Below are positions 36,601-44,262 of a stretch of DNA of 64,000 nt, piece by piece. The DNA comes from Acidovorax radicis N35. GTDB lineage: Bacteria; Pseudomonadota; Gammaproteobacteria; Burkholderiales; Burkholderiaceae_C. Both the position numbers and the translations under genes were made by a program. Under the pieces are notes generated by a model. That model did not search any database. It had not been told where the DNA came from and saw only the letters and a program-made list of their open reading frames with translations. Position 1 is the first letter of the stretch; each line of letters starts with the position of its first letter. The stretch lies in contig NZ_AFBG01000019.1 of assembly GCF_000204195.1 (NCBI RefSeq), positions 806,001 to 870,000 on the forward strand, written 5' to 3'.

Positions 36601-37406
36601 GTCAAAAAGTGCGCATCGGGCGTGCGCGTCTGGGGCACGTTGGAACCCCAGGCAATGATGTACGAGCTGTTGTACCAGTCGGCCGACTCGGGCACGTCGG
36701 TCTGCTCACCCCAAACTTGCGGACTGCTCGGGGGCAGGTCGCAGTACCAGTCGTAAAAGCTCATGCACACGCCGCCGATCAGGCTGAGATAGCGGCTGCC
36801 CGCGGCGTACGAAATCATCGACATCGCCGGGATGGGCGAGAAGCCGATGATGCGGTCCGGCCCGTGCTTCTTGATGGTGTACACGTTGGCCGCAGCGATC
36901 ATCTGGTTCACTTCTTCCCAGGTGCTGCGCACGAAGCCGCCCAGGCCCCGTTGCTTTTGCCATTCGCGTTTGGAGGCATCGTTCTCGACGATGCTGGCCC
37001 AGGCGTCCACCGGGCTCTTGGCGAGGGCAATGGCGGCGCGCCAATGCTTGAGCAGGCGGCCACGCACCATGGGGTACTTCACGCGGTTGGCGCTGTACAG
37101 GTACCAGCTGTAGCTGGCGCCACGCGCACAGCCACGGGGCTCGTGGTTGGGCAGGTCGGGGCGGGTGCGGGGGTAGTCGGTCTGCTGGGTTTCCCAGGTG
37201 ACGATGCCGCCCTTGACGTAGATCTTCCAGCTGCAGCTGCCCGTGCAGTTCACGCCGTGCGTGCTGCGCACGATCTTGTCGTGCGCCCAGCGGTCGCGGT
37301 AGGCGTCTTCCCAGGTGCGGTCTTCACCGTTGGTTTCGCCGTGGCCTTGGGAAAAGGTCTCGCGGGGCTGCGAGAAGTACGAAAGGCGATCGAGGAAATG
37401 GCTCAT
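33603..37406 (-). CDS. narG: Respiratory nitrate reductase alpha subunit
   Basis: Catalytic molybdenum subunit of 1267 residues reducing nitrate to nitrite on the cytoplasmic side. The FS0 cluster ligands appear as one His and three Cys in STHGVNCTGSCSWKIYVKGG and later EPRGCARGASY. The probable molybdenum Asp ligand is in ESADWYNSSYIIAWGSN. Full length matches NarG of other proteobacteria with no internal stop. ATG 37406 follows AAGGAG. It stands third in the narK1-narK2-narGHJI operon. Confidence 0.98.
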   Translation of the reverse strand: MSHFLDRLSYFSQPRETFSQGHGETNGEDRTWEDAYRDRWAHDKIVRSTHGVNCTGSCSWKIYVKGGIVTWETQQTDYPRTRPDLPNHEPRGCARGASYSWYLYSANRVKYPMVRGRLLKHWRAAIALAKSPVDAWASIVENDASKREWQKQRGLGGFVRSTWEEVNQMIAAANVYTIKKHGPDRIIGFSPIPAMSMISYAAGSRYLSLIGGVCMSFYDWYCDLPPSSPQVWGEQTDVPESADWYNSSYIIAWGSNVPQTRTPDAHFLTEVRYKGTKVVSITPDYSEVAKLGDLWMHPKQGTDAAVAMAMGHVILNEFYFKDGGKGRSAYFDDYARRYTDLPLLVVLKEKKLPDGRTVMVPDRYVRASDFPNKLDQSNNPDWKTVGYDELGQVTLPNGSIGFRWGADGRPDQGLWNLENKEARTGNTVKLKLSVIEDGEQAHDVADVGFPYFGGVATPNFTANEQGGDVMVRRVPVTHLELEGHEAQGRVMVATVFDLLAGSYGIDRGLPGEEPGGSYDADRPFTPAWQEKITGVPREQIITVARQFADNAHKTHGKSMVIIGAAMNHWYHSDMNYRGIINMLMLCGCIGQSGGGWAHYVGQEKLRPQTGWTALAFALDWIRPPRQMNSTSFFYAHTDQWRYEKLGMEEILSPLADQRAYHGAQIDYNVRAERMGWLPSAPQLKTNPMQVAKDAAAKGMDAKDYVVQSLKDGSLTMSCEDPDHPANWPRNMFVWRSNILGSSGKGHEYFLKHLLGTTHGVQGKDLGKDEAKPEEVQWHANAPEGKLDLLVTLDFRMSTTCLYSDIVLPTATWYEKNDLNTSDMHPFIHPLSTAVDPAWQAKSDWEIYKGFAKAVSEVSVGHLGVEKDVVLTPIMHDTPGEMAQPYGVRDWKKGECELIPGKTAPQVTVVERDYPNLYKRFTALGPLMDKAGNGGKGIGWNTQTEVGQLGDLNGRVKEEGVTQGMPRIVTDIDATEVVMMLAPETNGHVACKAWEALGKQTGRDHVHLALHREDEKIRFRDIQAQPRKIISSPTWSGLESEKVSYNAGYTNVHEYIPWRTLTGRQQFYQDHPWMRDFGEGFVSYRPPVHLKTLEEVEGKKPNGNREIALNFITPHQKWGIHSTYSDNLMMLTLNRGGSVVWLSEDDAKSAGIVDNDWVELFNANGAIAARAVVSQRVNPGMVMMYHSQEKIINTPGSEITGTRGGIHNSVTRIVLKPTHMIGGYAQLSYGFNYYGTIGTNRDEFVLVRKMDRVDWLDDEPVSSTAARA

Positions 37407-37440
37407 CGGGGGCTCCTTTTTCTGTTCTGTCCAGGGGTGA

Positions 37441-38850
37441 TCAGCAAGGCATCTCGGCGTGCTTGCGTGCGTAGTACCACCAGGTGATCACGATGCAAAC
37501 GAGATAGAAAGCGAAAAATGTCCACAGCGCCGCATGGGGGCTGCCAGTCAGGGCAATCGAGCTGCCATAGCTTTTGGGGATGAAGAACCCGCCATAGGCG
37601 GCCATGGCGGCTGTGAAGCCCAGCGTGGCAGCGCCCAGCGTGTTGCCTTCCTTGTTGGCCTGGGCCACGGCAGCGGTGTTGCGGGGGTCCACACCGCGCA
37701 TGGCTTCGGTCAGGAAAATCACGGGGATCATGCGGAAGGTGGAGCCGTTGCCGATGCCGGTGGTGAGGAACAGCACCAGGAAGCACACAAAGAAGCCTGC
37801 AAACTGGCCTTCGTTACCCGCCGAGGGCAGGAAGAACGTGACGCCCACCACCGCCATGGCCATGACGATGAAGTTCCACAGCGTGACGCGCGCACCGCCG
37901 AGCTTGTCGGCCATCCAGCCGCCAAACGGGCGGATCACCGCGCCCACCAGCGGGCCCAGCCAGGCGTAGGCCAGGGGGTTCACGCCAGGGAACTGGCTCT
38001 TGATGAGGAGCGGGAATCCTGCGGCATAGCCGATGAAGGAGCCGAAGGTGCCGAGGTACAGCACGCACATCAGCCAGTTGTGCTTGCGCTTGAAGATGGC
38101 GGCCTGGGCGGCGAACGAGGCGCGCGCGTCGGCGATGTCGTTCATGCCGAACCAGGCGGCCAGCGCCGTCAGCGCAATCCATGGCACCCAGATGAAGGCG
38201 GCGTTCTGCGTCCACACCTGCACGGTCTGGCCGTTCTTCACAATGGTCTGACCTTCGCCGCCAAAGATGCCGAAGATGCCGGCCGTGACCACCAGCGGGC
38301 TCAGGAACTGCACCACCGACACGCCCAGGTTGCCCAGGCCCGCGTTCACGCCCAGCGCCGAGCCCTTGCGCTCCTTCGGAAAGAAGAAGCTGATGTTGGC
38401 CATGCTGGAGCTGAAGTTGCCGCCGCCCAGGCCGCACAGCAGCGCCAGGATGAGCATGGTGGGGTACGCGGTGGTGTTGTCCTGCACCGCAAAGCCGATG
38501 CCAATCGCAGGGATCAGCAGCGAGGCGGTGGAGATCGCCGTCCAGCGGCGCCCACCCACGAGCGGCACCATGAACGAGTAGAAGATGCGCAGCGTGGCGC
38601 CCGAAAGCGCGGGCGCTGCCGCCAGCCAGAACAGCTGGTTGGTCGAATACTTGAAGCCCAGGCCTGGCAGGCTCACGGCGACCACGCTCCAGACCTGCCA
38701 GATGGCAAAGGCCAGGAACAGCGCGGGCACCGAGATCCACAGGTTGAGCTTGGCGACGGCTTCGCCTTCGCGCTCCCAGAAGGACTTGTCCTCCGGGGTC
38801 CAGAGGGTGAGCAGGCGCCCCTGGCGCCCGCTGTTGGTGGTGGCAGACAT
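37441..38850 (-). CDS. narK2: Nitrate/nitrite transporter, NarK2-type
   Basis: Inner-membrane MFS protein of 469 residues with about twelve helices, of the type II NarK branch (nitrate/nitrite exchange). Nitrate-signature-like segments are GLGGGNFSSSMANISFFFPKE in helix 5 and GIGNGSTFRMIPVIF in the second half. Conserved Arg residues expected to bind the anion are present in these regions. ATG 38850 follows AAGGAA. It is located between narK1 and narG with short spacers (20 and 34 bp). Confidence 0.93.
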   Translation of the reverse strand: MSATTNSGRQGRLLTLWTPEDKSFWEREGEAVAKLNLWISVPALFLAFAIWQVWSVVAVSLPGLGFKYSTNQLFWLAAAPALSGATLRIFYSFMVPLVGGRRWTAISTASLLIPAIGIGFAVQDNTTAYPTMLILALLCGLGGGNFSSSMANISFFFPKERKGSALGVNAGLGNLGVSVVQFLSPLVVTAGIFGIFGGEGQTIVKNGQTVQVWTQNAAFIWVPWIALTALAAWFGMNDIADARASFAAQAAIFKRKHNWLMCVLYLGTFGSFIGYAAGFPLLIKSQFPGVNPLAYAWLGPLVGAVIRPFGGWMADKLGGARVTLWNFIVMAMAVVGVTFFLPSAGNEGQFAGFFVCFLVLFLTTGIGNGSTFRMIPVIFLTEAMRGVDPRNTAAVAQANKEGNTLGAATLGFTAAMAAYGGFFIPKSYGSSIALTGSPHAALWTFFAFYLVCIVITWWYYARKHAEMPC

Positions 38851-38870
38851 GGTGAGGTTTCCTTGAAAAA

Positions 38871-40163
38871 TCAGCGGGTGGCAGGCTGTGCGACAGCGCC
38901 CTGCGAGCCCATGAGACGGGTGTTGCGCACTTCGGTGAAGTACATCCAGATGAGCGAGACCCACACCACGCCATACATCAACATGAAGGCGCTGGAGCGG
39001 ATGCCGGTGAGGTCCATGAGCGCACCAAACAGGATGGGCAGGATGAAGCCGCCGAGGCCACCGGCCAGGCCCACGATGCCGCTGATGGCGCCGATGTTGT
39101 GGGGGTAGTCATCGCTGATGTACTTGAAGACACTGGCCTTGCCGAAGGCCCACGAAATGCCCAGCAGGAACATCAGGCCGGTGAACGCGTAGACGTTGAG
39201 ACCCAGGTGGAAGGTCTTGGGGCCGTTGACGGTGAGGATGGTGAAATCGGTCTGTGGGTAGCTCAGCAGGAACAGGCAGATCCAGCTCACCCACATCACC
39301 CACCAGGTCACGCTGTGGGCGCCGTACTTGTCGCTCAGCATGCCGCCGATGGCGCGCAGCACACCGCCCGGCAGCGAGAAGCAGGCCGCCAGCAAAGCCG
39401 CCACGCGGATGTCGAGGCCAAACTCGCCCACGTAGTACTGCACCATCCACAGCGACAGCGCCACGTAGCCGCCGAACACGATGCTGTAGTACTGGCAGTA
39501 CTTGAGCACCTTGGGGTCCTTGAGCGCCTTGAGCTGGTCGGTGAACTTGACGCTGCTGGGCACCAGGTGGGCCGGGTCGCTGTAGCTGAAGAGCCAGAAC
39601 AGCACCACGGTGCCCAGCATGATGGCCGCATACACCTGCGGCACCATGGTCCAGCCAAAGGCCACCAGCAGCACCGGAGCCACGAACTTGTTCACGGCTG
39701 CGCCCGAATTGCCCGCGCCATACACCCCCATGGCCGTGCCCTGGCGGTGCTTCGGAAACCAGCGCGCCACATAGGGCGTACCCACCGAAAACGAGCCACC
39801 TGCCAGGCCCACAAACAGGCCGATGGTGAGAAAGTGCCAGTATTCCGTGGCGTAGCCCATCATCCAGATGGCAGGCACGGTGGTGGCCATCACCGCAGTC
39901 ATCACGATGCGGCCACCGAAGCGGTCGGTCCAGATGCCGAGCGGCACCCGCACCAGCGAGCCCGTGAGCACGGGCATGGACATGAGCAGCCCGAACTGCG
40001 TGGAGTTCAGGTTGAGCATCTTCTTGATGGGAATGCCGATGACGCCGAACATCATCCAGACCATGAAGCAGACGGTGAATGCGAAGGTGCTGACGATGAG
40101 CACCGACCAGGCCTGGCGGGTGCGCTGTGGGCTGTCGCCCGGGGGCAAAATGGTGTGTGCCAT
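38871..40163 (-). CDS. narK1: Nitrate/H+ symporter, NarK1-type
   Basis: Inner-membrane MFS protein of 430 residues with about twelve helices, of the shorter type I NarK branch (proton-coupled nitrate uptake that starts respiration). Typical segments are VRVPLGIWTDRFGGRIVM between helices 2 and 3, GLAGGSFSVGTPYVARWFPK, and GLAGGLGGFILPILFGALMD late in the protein. ATG 40163 follows GAGGAA. It is the first gene of the narK1K2GHJI operon. The upstream 388 bp separate it from narL. Confidence 0.93.
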   Translation of the reverse strand: MAHTILPPGDSPQRTRQAWSVLIVSTFAFTVCFMVWMMFGVIGIPIKKMLNLNSTQFGLLMSMPVLTGSLVRVPLGIWTDRFGGRIVMTAVMATTVPAIWMMGYATEYWHFLTIGLFVGLAGGSFSVGTPYVARWFPKHRQGTAMGVYGAGNSGAAVNKFVAPVLLVAFGWTMVPQVYAAIMLGTVVLFWLFSYSDPAHLVPSSVKFTDQLKALKDPKVLKYCQYYSIVFGGYVALSLWMVQYYVGEFGLDIRVAALLAACFSLPGGVLRAIGGMLSDKYGAHSVTWWVMWVSWICLFLLSYPQTDFTILTVNGPKTFHLGLNVYAFTGLMFLLGISWAFGKASVFKYISDDYPHNIGAISGIVGLAGGLGGFILPILFGALMDLTGIRSSAFMLMYGVVWVSLIWMYFTEVRNTRLMGSQGAVAQPATR

Positions 40164-40551
40164 TGCGCGGTTCCTCTTCTCTTTGCGTATGGCGGTATCG
40201 TCCCGCTTTGGGCACGCACTGCCTATCCTTCGCAAGGACACCTGGGGCGCGGCAGAAGGACTAGTCCGGGCCTACGCCACCGCGCCGGCCCATCGTCCGA
40301 AAGAACTATGGATGGATGACCAGGCAGGCGCGCGCAGCGGCGGGCCGGTTCGAGAGAGGAAATGCAGGGGAGGGACAGAGCACCAAGGCCCGCGGGCGCA
40401 ACGCTGCAGCGGCGACGGGCTCCGCACCGAAAAAATTCAGCAAAAAATGCCGCCAGCGCTTGATAGGAAAGCGCAAATAACTATTGAAAATATAGCAAAC
40501 ACCACGCACAGGCGACTGCACGGCCGTGCGCGCAGCGAATCCGCTATTCGG
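40164..40551. other. Gene-free stretch, presumed nar operon promoter region
   Basis: These 388 bases between narK1 and narL hold no supported gene. They contain palindromic repeat copy 3 at 40440-40496. I searched by eye for an FNR-type dyad (TTGAY-N4-RTCAA) and for NarL heptamer pairs and found none convincing, which is odd for a nar operon; control could be through another site or through readthrough from narXL. Confidence 0.55.
40440..40496 (-). repeat. Comamonadaceae-type palindromic repeat, copy 3 (terminator-like after narL)
   Basis: On the minus strand GCGCTT-TCCTATC-AAGCGC is followed by a T6 run 8 bp later, so it may terminate the narXL transcript. AT-rich arm sequences (TATAG, ATTGAAAATATAGC) match the other copies. 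Confidence 0.7.
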
Positions 40552-41331
40552 CTACTCCACGCGCTGGCGGTCTGAGGCGTAGACCGCCGCCTGCACGCGC
40601 GAGCTCAGGCCCAGCTTGCGCAGGATGTGCTGCACATGGATCTTGACGGTGGTCTCGGCGATGTCGAGCGTGCGCGCGATTTCCTTGTTGCTGGCACCCC
40701 GCGCGATCTCGCGCAGCACGTCTTCCTCGCGCGGCGACAGGGGCGCAGCGCCATGGGCGGCCTCGGGCGGCTGCGCGGTCGCGGCAGGCGCTGCGGGCGC
40801 GGCAGACGTATTGGGCGCAATGAGCGCAGCCGCCTCGGCAACACCTTGCGACTGGAACGCTGCGACCAGCTTGCCCATGAGTTCGGGGCTCACCACCGGT
40901 TCGCCACGGGCCGCGCGGCGGATGGCCTGGGCCAGCAGGTCGCCGTCGATGGTCTTGAGCAAATAGCCCTGCGCGCCATTGCGCAGCGCGGCGGCCAGGT
41001 CCTGCCCGTCTTCGCTCACGGTGAGCATGAGCACGCGCGACGCAGGCGACACCTCGCGCAGGCCCCGGATGGCGTCCACGCCCATCACGCCGGGCAGGTG
41101 GTTGTCCAGCAGGATCACCTGGGGCTGCAGCTGGGGCGCCAGGCGCAGCGCCTCGGCAGCGTCACCCGCCTCGCCCACCACCTGCAGGCCCGCGTCCTGC
41201 CCCAGCAGCGCGATCAGCCCCCGGCGGAACAGCGTATGGTCGTCCACCACCAGCAGCGTCACCGGCGGTGGCGCCGGGACGTGGGGGACCACACCAGCAG
41301 GTGTTGCGAAAGGGATGGTGGAGGTCGTCAT
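40552..41331 (-). CDS. narL: Nitrate/nitrite response regulator, NarL
   Basis: Two-component response regulator of 259 residues. The receiver domain (about 22-140) has the acidic pair in LLVVDDHTLFRRGL and the phospho-acceptor Asp76 in VILLDNHLPG. The output domain is a LuxR/NarL-type HTH (about 190-255; LSPREEDVLREIARGASNKEIA). A long Ala-rich linker joins them. Its ATG overlaps the narX stop by 4 bp (ATGA). It should activate the adjacent narK1K2GHJI operon. Confidence 0.94.
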   Translation of the reverse strand: MTTSTIPFATPAGVVPHVPAPPPVTLLVVDDHTLFRRGLIALLGQDAGLQVVGEAGDAAEALRLAPQLQPQVILLDNHLPGVMGVDAIRGLREVSPASRVLMLTVSEDGQDLAAALRNGAQGYLLKTIDGDLLAQAIRRAARGEPVVSPELMGKLVAAFQSQGVAEAAALIAPNTSAAPAAPAATAQPPEAAHGAAPLSPREEDVLREIARGASNKEIARTLDIAETTVKIHVQHILRKLGLSSRVQAAVYASDRQRVE

Positions 41332-43316
41332 GGAGTGAGTGTTGCCACCCGGCCGTCGGCCAAGGCGGGATGGAATTCGCCGCCAGAAGCGGTGCCCTGG
41401 TCGATGGGCTCCGCAGCAGGACGCGGCGCAGGCTGTGCAGGCAGGGTGGTGGCGGAAGTCACGGTGGGCAGTTCGATGCACACGCGCGTGCCCTGGCCCG
41501 GGGTGGATTCGACCTGCAGGACGGCACCCACGCGGTGGGCCCGCTCCCGCATGATGCCCAGGCCCACATGCAGCGAATCGGGCGGCACCGTAGCCACGTC
41601 AAAGCCCTTTCCGTTGTCCTGCACCTCAAAGCGCCAGCGCGGATGCCGGTGCACCAGCAGGTCCACCCGCGTGGCGCCCGAATGCTTGCGCACGTTCGAC
41701 AGTGCTTCCTGAACCATGTGCAGCACCTGAATCTGCAGGTCTGGCGCCAGCGGCAGGCCATGGCCCACCATGCCGAGCGTGGTGGCCATGCCGGTCTGGT
41801 GCTCGAACTTGGACAGCGTGGCCCGCAGGGCGGATTCAATGTCTTCCTCGCTGGTGCGGGTGCGAAAGTGCACCAGCAGCTCGCGCACGTCCGCATAACA
41901 CTCGCGCACGCCCACATCCAGCTCGCCCATGCTGCGGTCGCGTTTGGCTTCGTCGCCACGGTTCACGGCGTCGCGCAACAGCTGCGTCTGGATCTTGAGG
42001 AAGGCCAGCGACTGGGCGATGGAGTCGTGCAGCTCGCGCGCCAGCATGCTCCGCTCTTCGGCCACGGCGGCTTCGCGCTCCAGGGCATTGGCGCGCAGGC
42101 CTTCCATGGCGCTGGCCAGGTGGCGCGTCATGGCTTCGAGCAGGTCGCGCAGCTCGTCGGTCAGCTCGACGGGTGATCGGAAGAACAGGTCCACCTCGCC
42201 CAACAGGCGCTGCTGCATCTGTACGGGGATGGTCACCATGGTTTCAAAACCCGCTTCGCGGCAGTGGGGCAGCGCGACGTGGGTGGACGGCGTGATGGGG
42301 ATGACCCGCGTGCGCGCCTGGGCCTGGGGCTGGCCGCACAGGCAACTGCCGGTGTGCAGGCAGTGCTCGCCCTCGGCCATGGAGCGCGGCAGGCCGTCTG
42401 CGGCCAGCAGCACATAACGTTCGTTGGCCTCGTTGGACCAGCGCACGGCGGCCGCATCGGCCCCGGCCACACGGCGGATCTGCTGCACGAAGCCCTGGGC
42501 CAGAAGCTCCAGGCTGCTGGCGGTGGAGGCCAGCGCACTCACCTCGTACAGTGCGGCCAGGCGCTGGTTCTGCACGGCGATGCTGGCCGTCTTTTCGCGC
42601 ACCTTGTGCTCCAGATCGTCGTGCGATGCCTGCAACGCGTGTGCCATGAGATTGAAGCCCGCCGACAGCTGGCCGAACTCGTCATCGGTATCGACCGGCA
42701 GGCGCGTGCCCAGTTCGCCCTGGCGCAGCCTGGCCTGGGCCTGCTGCAAGCGTGCCACGGGGTTGATGACCAGCAGGTAGCTCACGGCCATGAAGGTCAC
42801 GGCGGCCACGATGGCCAGCGCCATCATGAACAGCTGGAACAGGTGCAAGGCCGCCGTCCAGCCTGCGATCTGGATTTCGATGGCATCGACAAACCCATCC
42901 ACCTGCTGCACAAACGCATCGGCCTGCGCCAGTGTCTGCGCACGGTCGGGTGGCAGCGTGGCCACCCAGCCGCTGCGCGCTTGCGCCCATTGGGTGCGAA
43001 TGGCCTCAAAACGCGTGCGGGTCTCGTCGCTCCAGGGCACGAACAGCGGGCGCGACGGATCACCCGTGCGCAGCAGATCCAGGCTCGCGTCGAACAGGCG
43101 GGCGCGCTCCTGCACCGCCTCGGCCGGTTCGGTCTGCAGCACCAGCACCATGCGCAGCATGTTCATGCGCAGGCGCCCCGCCTCGTTGACGGCGGCAGCC
43201 CCGCCTTCAAGCTTCCAGGTCACCCACAGCGTGAGGCTGATCGAGGCCAGCGCCACCAGCAAAAAGCCCGCGCCCATGGCCAGCAGTTTGGTGGTCAGTG
43301 TGGGCTTGGTGCGCAT
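41328..43316 (-). CDS. narX: Nitrate/nitrite sensor histidine kinase, NarX
   Basis: Membrane kinase of 662 residues. The first helix (about 10-32) is followed by a nitrate-sensing P-box (NEAGRLRMNMLRMV), a periplasmic four-helix region, a second helix (about 160-180), a HAMP domain and a GAF-like central domain with Cys319, 325, 327 and 352. The HisKA_3 phospho-acceptor is His430 in ARELHDSIAQS, then the ATPase domain (VQEALSNVRKHSGA, NGKGFD). ATG 43316 is preferred to GTG 43334. A perfect FNR-type palindrome is centred about 43 bp upstream. Confidence 0.94.
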   Translation of the reverse strand: MRTKPTLTTKLLAMGAGFLLVALASISLTLWVTWKLEGGAAAVNEAGRLRMNMLRMVLVLQTEPAEAVQERARLFDASLDLLRTGDPSRPLFVPWSDETRTRFEAIRTQWAQARSGWVATLPPDRAQTLAQADAFVQQVDGFVDAIEIQIAGWTAALHLFQLFMMALAIVAAVTFMAVSYLLVINPVARLQQAQARLRQGELGTRLPVDTDDEFGQLSAGFNLMAHALQASHDDLEHKVREKTASIAVQNQRLAALYEVSALASTASSLELLAQGFVQQIRRVAGADAAAVRWSNEANERYVLLAADGLPRSMAEGEHCLHTGSCLCGQPQAQARTRVIPITPSTHVALPHCREAGFETMVTIPVQMQQRLLGEVDLFFRSPVELTDELRDLLEAMTRHLASAMEGLRANALEREAAVAEERSMLARELHDSIAQSLAFLKIQTQLLRDAVNRGDEAKRDRSMGELDVGVRECYADVRELLVHFRTRTSEEDIESALRATLSKFEHQTGMATTLGMVGHGLPLAPDLQIQVLHMVQEALSNVRKHSGATRVDLLVHRHPRWRFEVQDNGKGFDVATVPPDSLHVGLGIMRERAHRVGAVLQVESTPGQGTRVCIELPTVTSATTLPAQPAPRPAAEPIDQGTASGGEFHPALADGRVATLTP

Positions 43317-43351
43317 GCAGGGCAGTTTAGGCACCCAGCTTGCGCCGACTC

Positions 43352-43365
43352 TTGACCTAGGTCAA
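43352..43365. promoter_or_regulatory. FNR/DNR-type palindrome between narX and the ChaN-like gene
   Basis: TTGACCT-AGGTCAA is a perfect 14-bp palindrome that fits the CRP/FNR family spacing TTGAY-N4-RTCAA. It lies 35 bp upstream of the narX start and 24 bp upstream of the divergent lipoprotein start, so it could act on either. Assignment to an oxygen- or NO-responsive regulator is inference. Confidence 0.6.
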
Positions 43366-43389
43366 GACTGGCCCGCGTAGCATGGCGCC

Positions 43390-44256
43390 ATGCAACGACC
43401 CACACGCTCCCCCCTGCGGACCTGGCTGGCACTCGGCGGCACCCTGATGGCGCTGGCGGGCTGCGCGGGAGCCCCGCCCCCCGGCACCCTGGCCGCCACC
43501 CAGCCTGCCCCCCCATGGCCCGACCGCCTGCAGGCCCTGCTCCCCGCCGATGTGCTGCTGCTCGGCGAGCAGCACGATGCCCCCGACCACCAGCGCCTGC
43601 AGCGCGAAGCCGTGCTGTGGCTGGCGGCCCGGGGCCAGCTTGCCGCCGTGGTCCTGGAAATGGCCGAGAGCGGGCACCACACCCGGGCGCTGGCGCGCGA
43701 CGCCACCGAAGCCCAGGCCCAGGCCGCACTGCAGTGGAACGATGCCGCCTGGCCATGGAAGGCCTATGGCCCCGTGGTCATGGCGGCCGTGGCCGCCGGT
43801 GTGCCGGTGCTGGGTGGCAACCTGCCCCGCGCCCAGATGCGCGCCGCGATGGGCGAAACCGCCTGGGACCAGCACCTGCCGGCCCCCGCACTGGCGTTGC
43901 AGCACCAGGCGCTGCGCGACGGCCACTGCGGCCTGCTGCCGGAATCGCAAATCCCGCCCATGGCCCGCATCCAGATCGCCCGCGACGCGCGCATGGCCCA
44001 GACCGCCCAGGAGGCGCTTCGCCCCGGGCAGACGGTGCTGCTGGTGGCCGGGGGCGGCCATGTGCTGCGTGGCCTGGGCGTGCCCACCCACTGGCCTGCC
44101 AATCTGGTATCAAAAGTGGCCTTGGCGCAAGCAGGACAAGCGCCAAAAGCTATCAAAAATGATGCAGATACGGTGATCAACACCCCCGCCCTGCCCCCGC
44201 GCGATGCCTGTGCAGAGCTGCGCGCAAAATGGCGCCCGGCGTCCTCAGCGCCTTGA
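43390..44256 (+). CDS. ChaN family lipoprotein
   Basis: Protein of 288 residues with a lipoprotein signal peptide ending in the lipobox LAGC (Cys near residue 25), so it is an envelope lipoprotein. The ChaN domain shows DVLLLGEQHDAPDHQRLQRE, VLEMAESGHHTRAL and GQTVLLVAGGGHVLRGLGVP. The ChaN structure is linked to haem or iron handling in some bacteria. Residues about 240-257 (KVALAQAGQAPKAIKND) are encoded by a copy of the intergenic palindromic repeat read in frame. It is divergent from narX across an FNR-type palindrome. Confidence 0.85.
   Translation: MQRPTRSPLRTWLALGGTLMALAGCAGAPPPGTLAATQPAPPWPDRLQALLPADVLLLGEQHDAPDHQRLQREAVLWLAARGQLAAVVLEMAESGHHTRALARDATEAQAQAALQWNDAAWPWKAYGPVVMAAVAAGVPVLGGNLPRAQMRAAMGETAWDQHLPAPALALQHQALRDGHCGLLPESQIPPMARIQIARDARMAQTAQEALRPGQTVLLVAGGGHVLRGLGVPTHWPANLVSKVALAQAGQAPKAIKNDADTVINTPALPPRDACAELRAKWRPASSAP
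44108..44160. repeat. Palindromic repeat, copy 4, inside the ChaN-like coding sequence
   Basis: TTGGCGC and GCGCCAA arms with the flanks GGTATCAAAA and AGCTATCAAAAATGAT match the intergenic copies. It keeps the reading frame open and encodes the C-terminal segment after the conserved domain. Confidence 0.75.
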
Positions 44257-44262
44257 GGTGAT

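Noticed and set aside
34377-37487. 1036-codon + strand open frame opposite narG
   Set aside because: It is antisense to a full-length narG with all motifs; composition is typical of a shadow frame, so I see no evidence of an overlapping gene.
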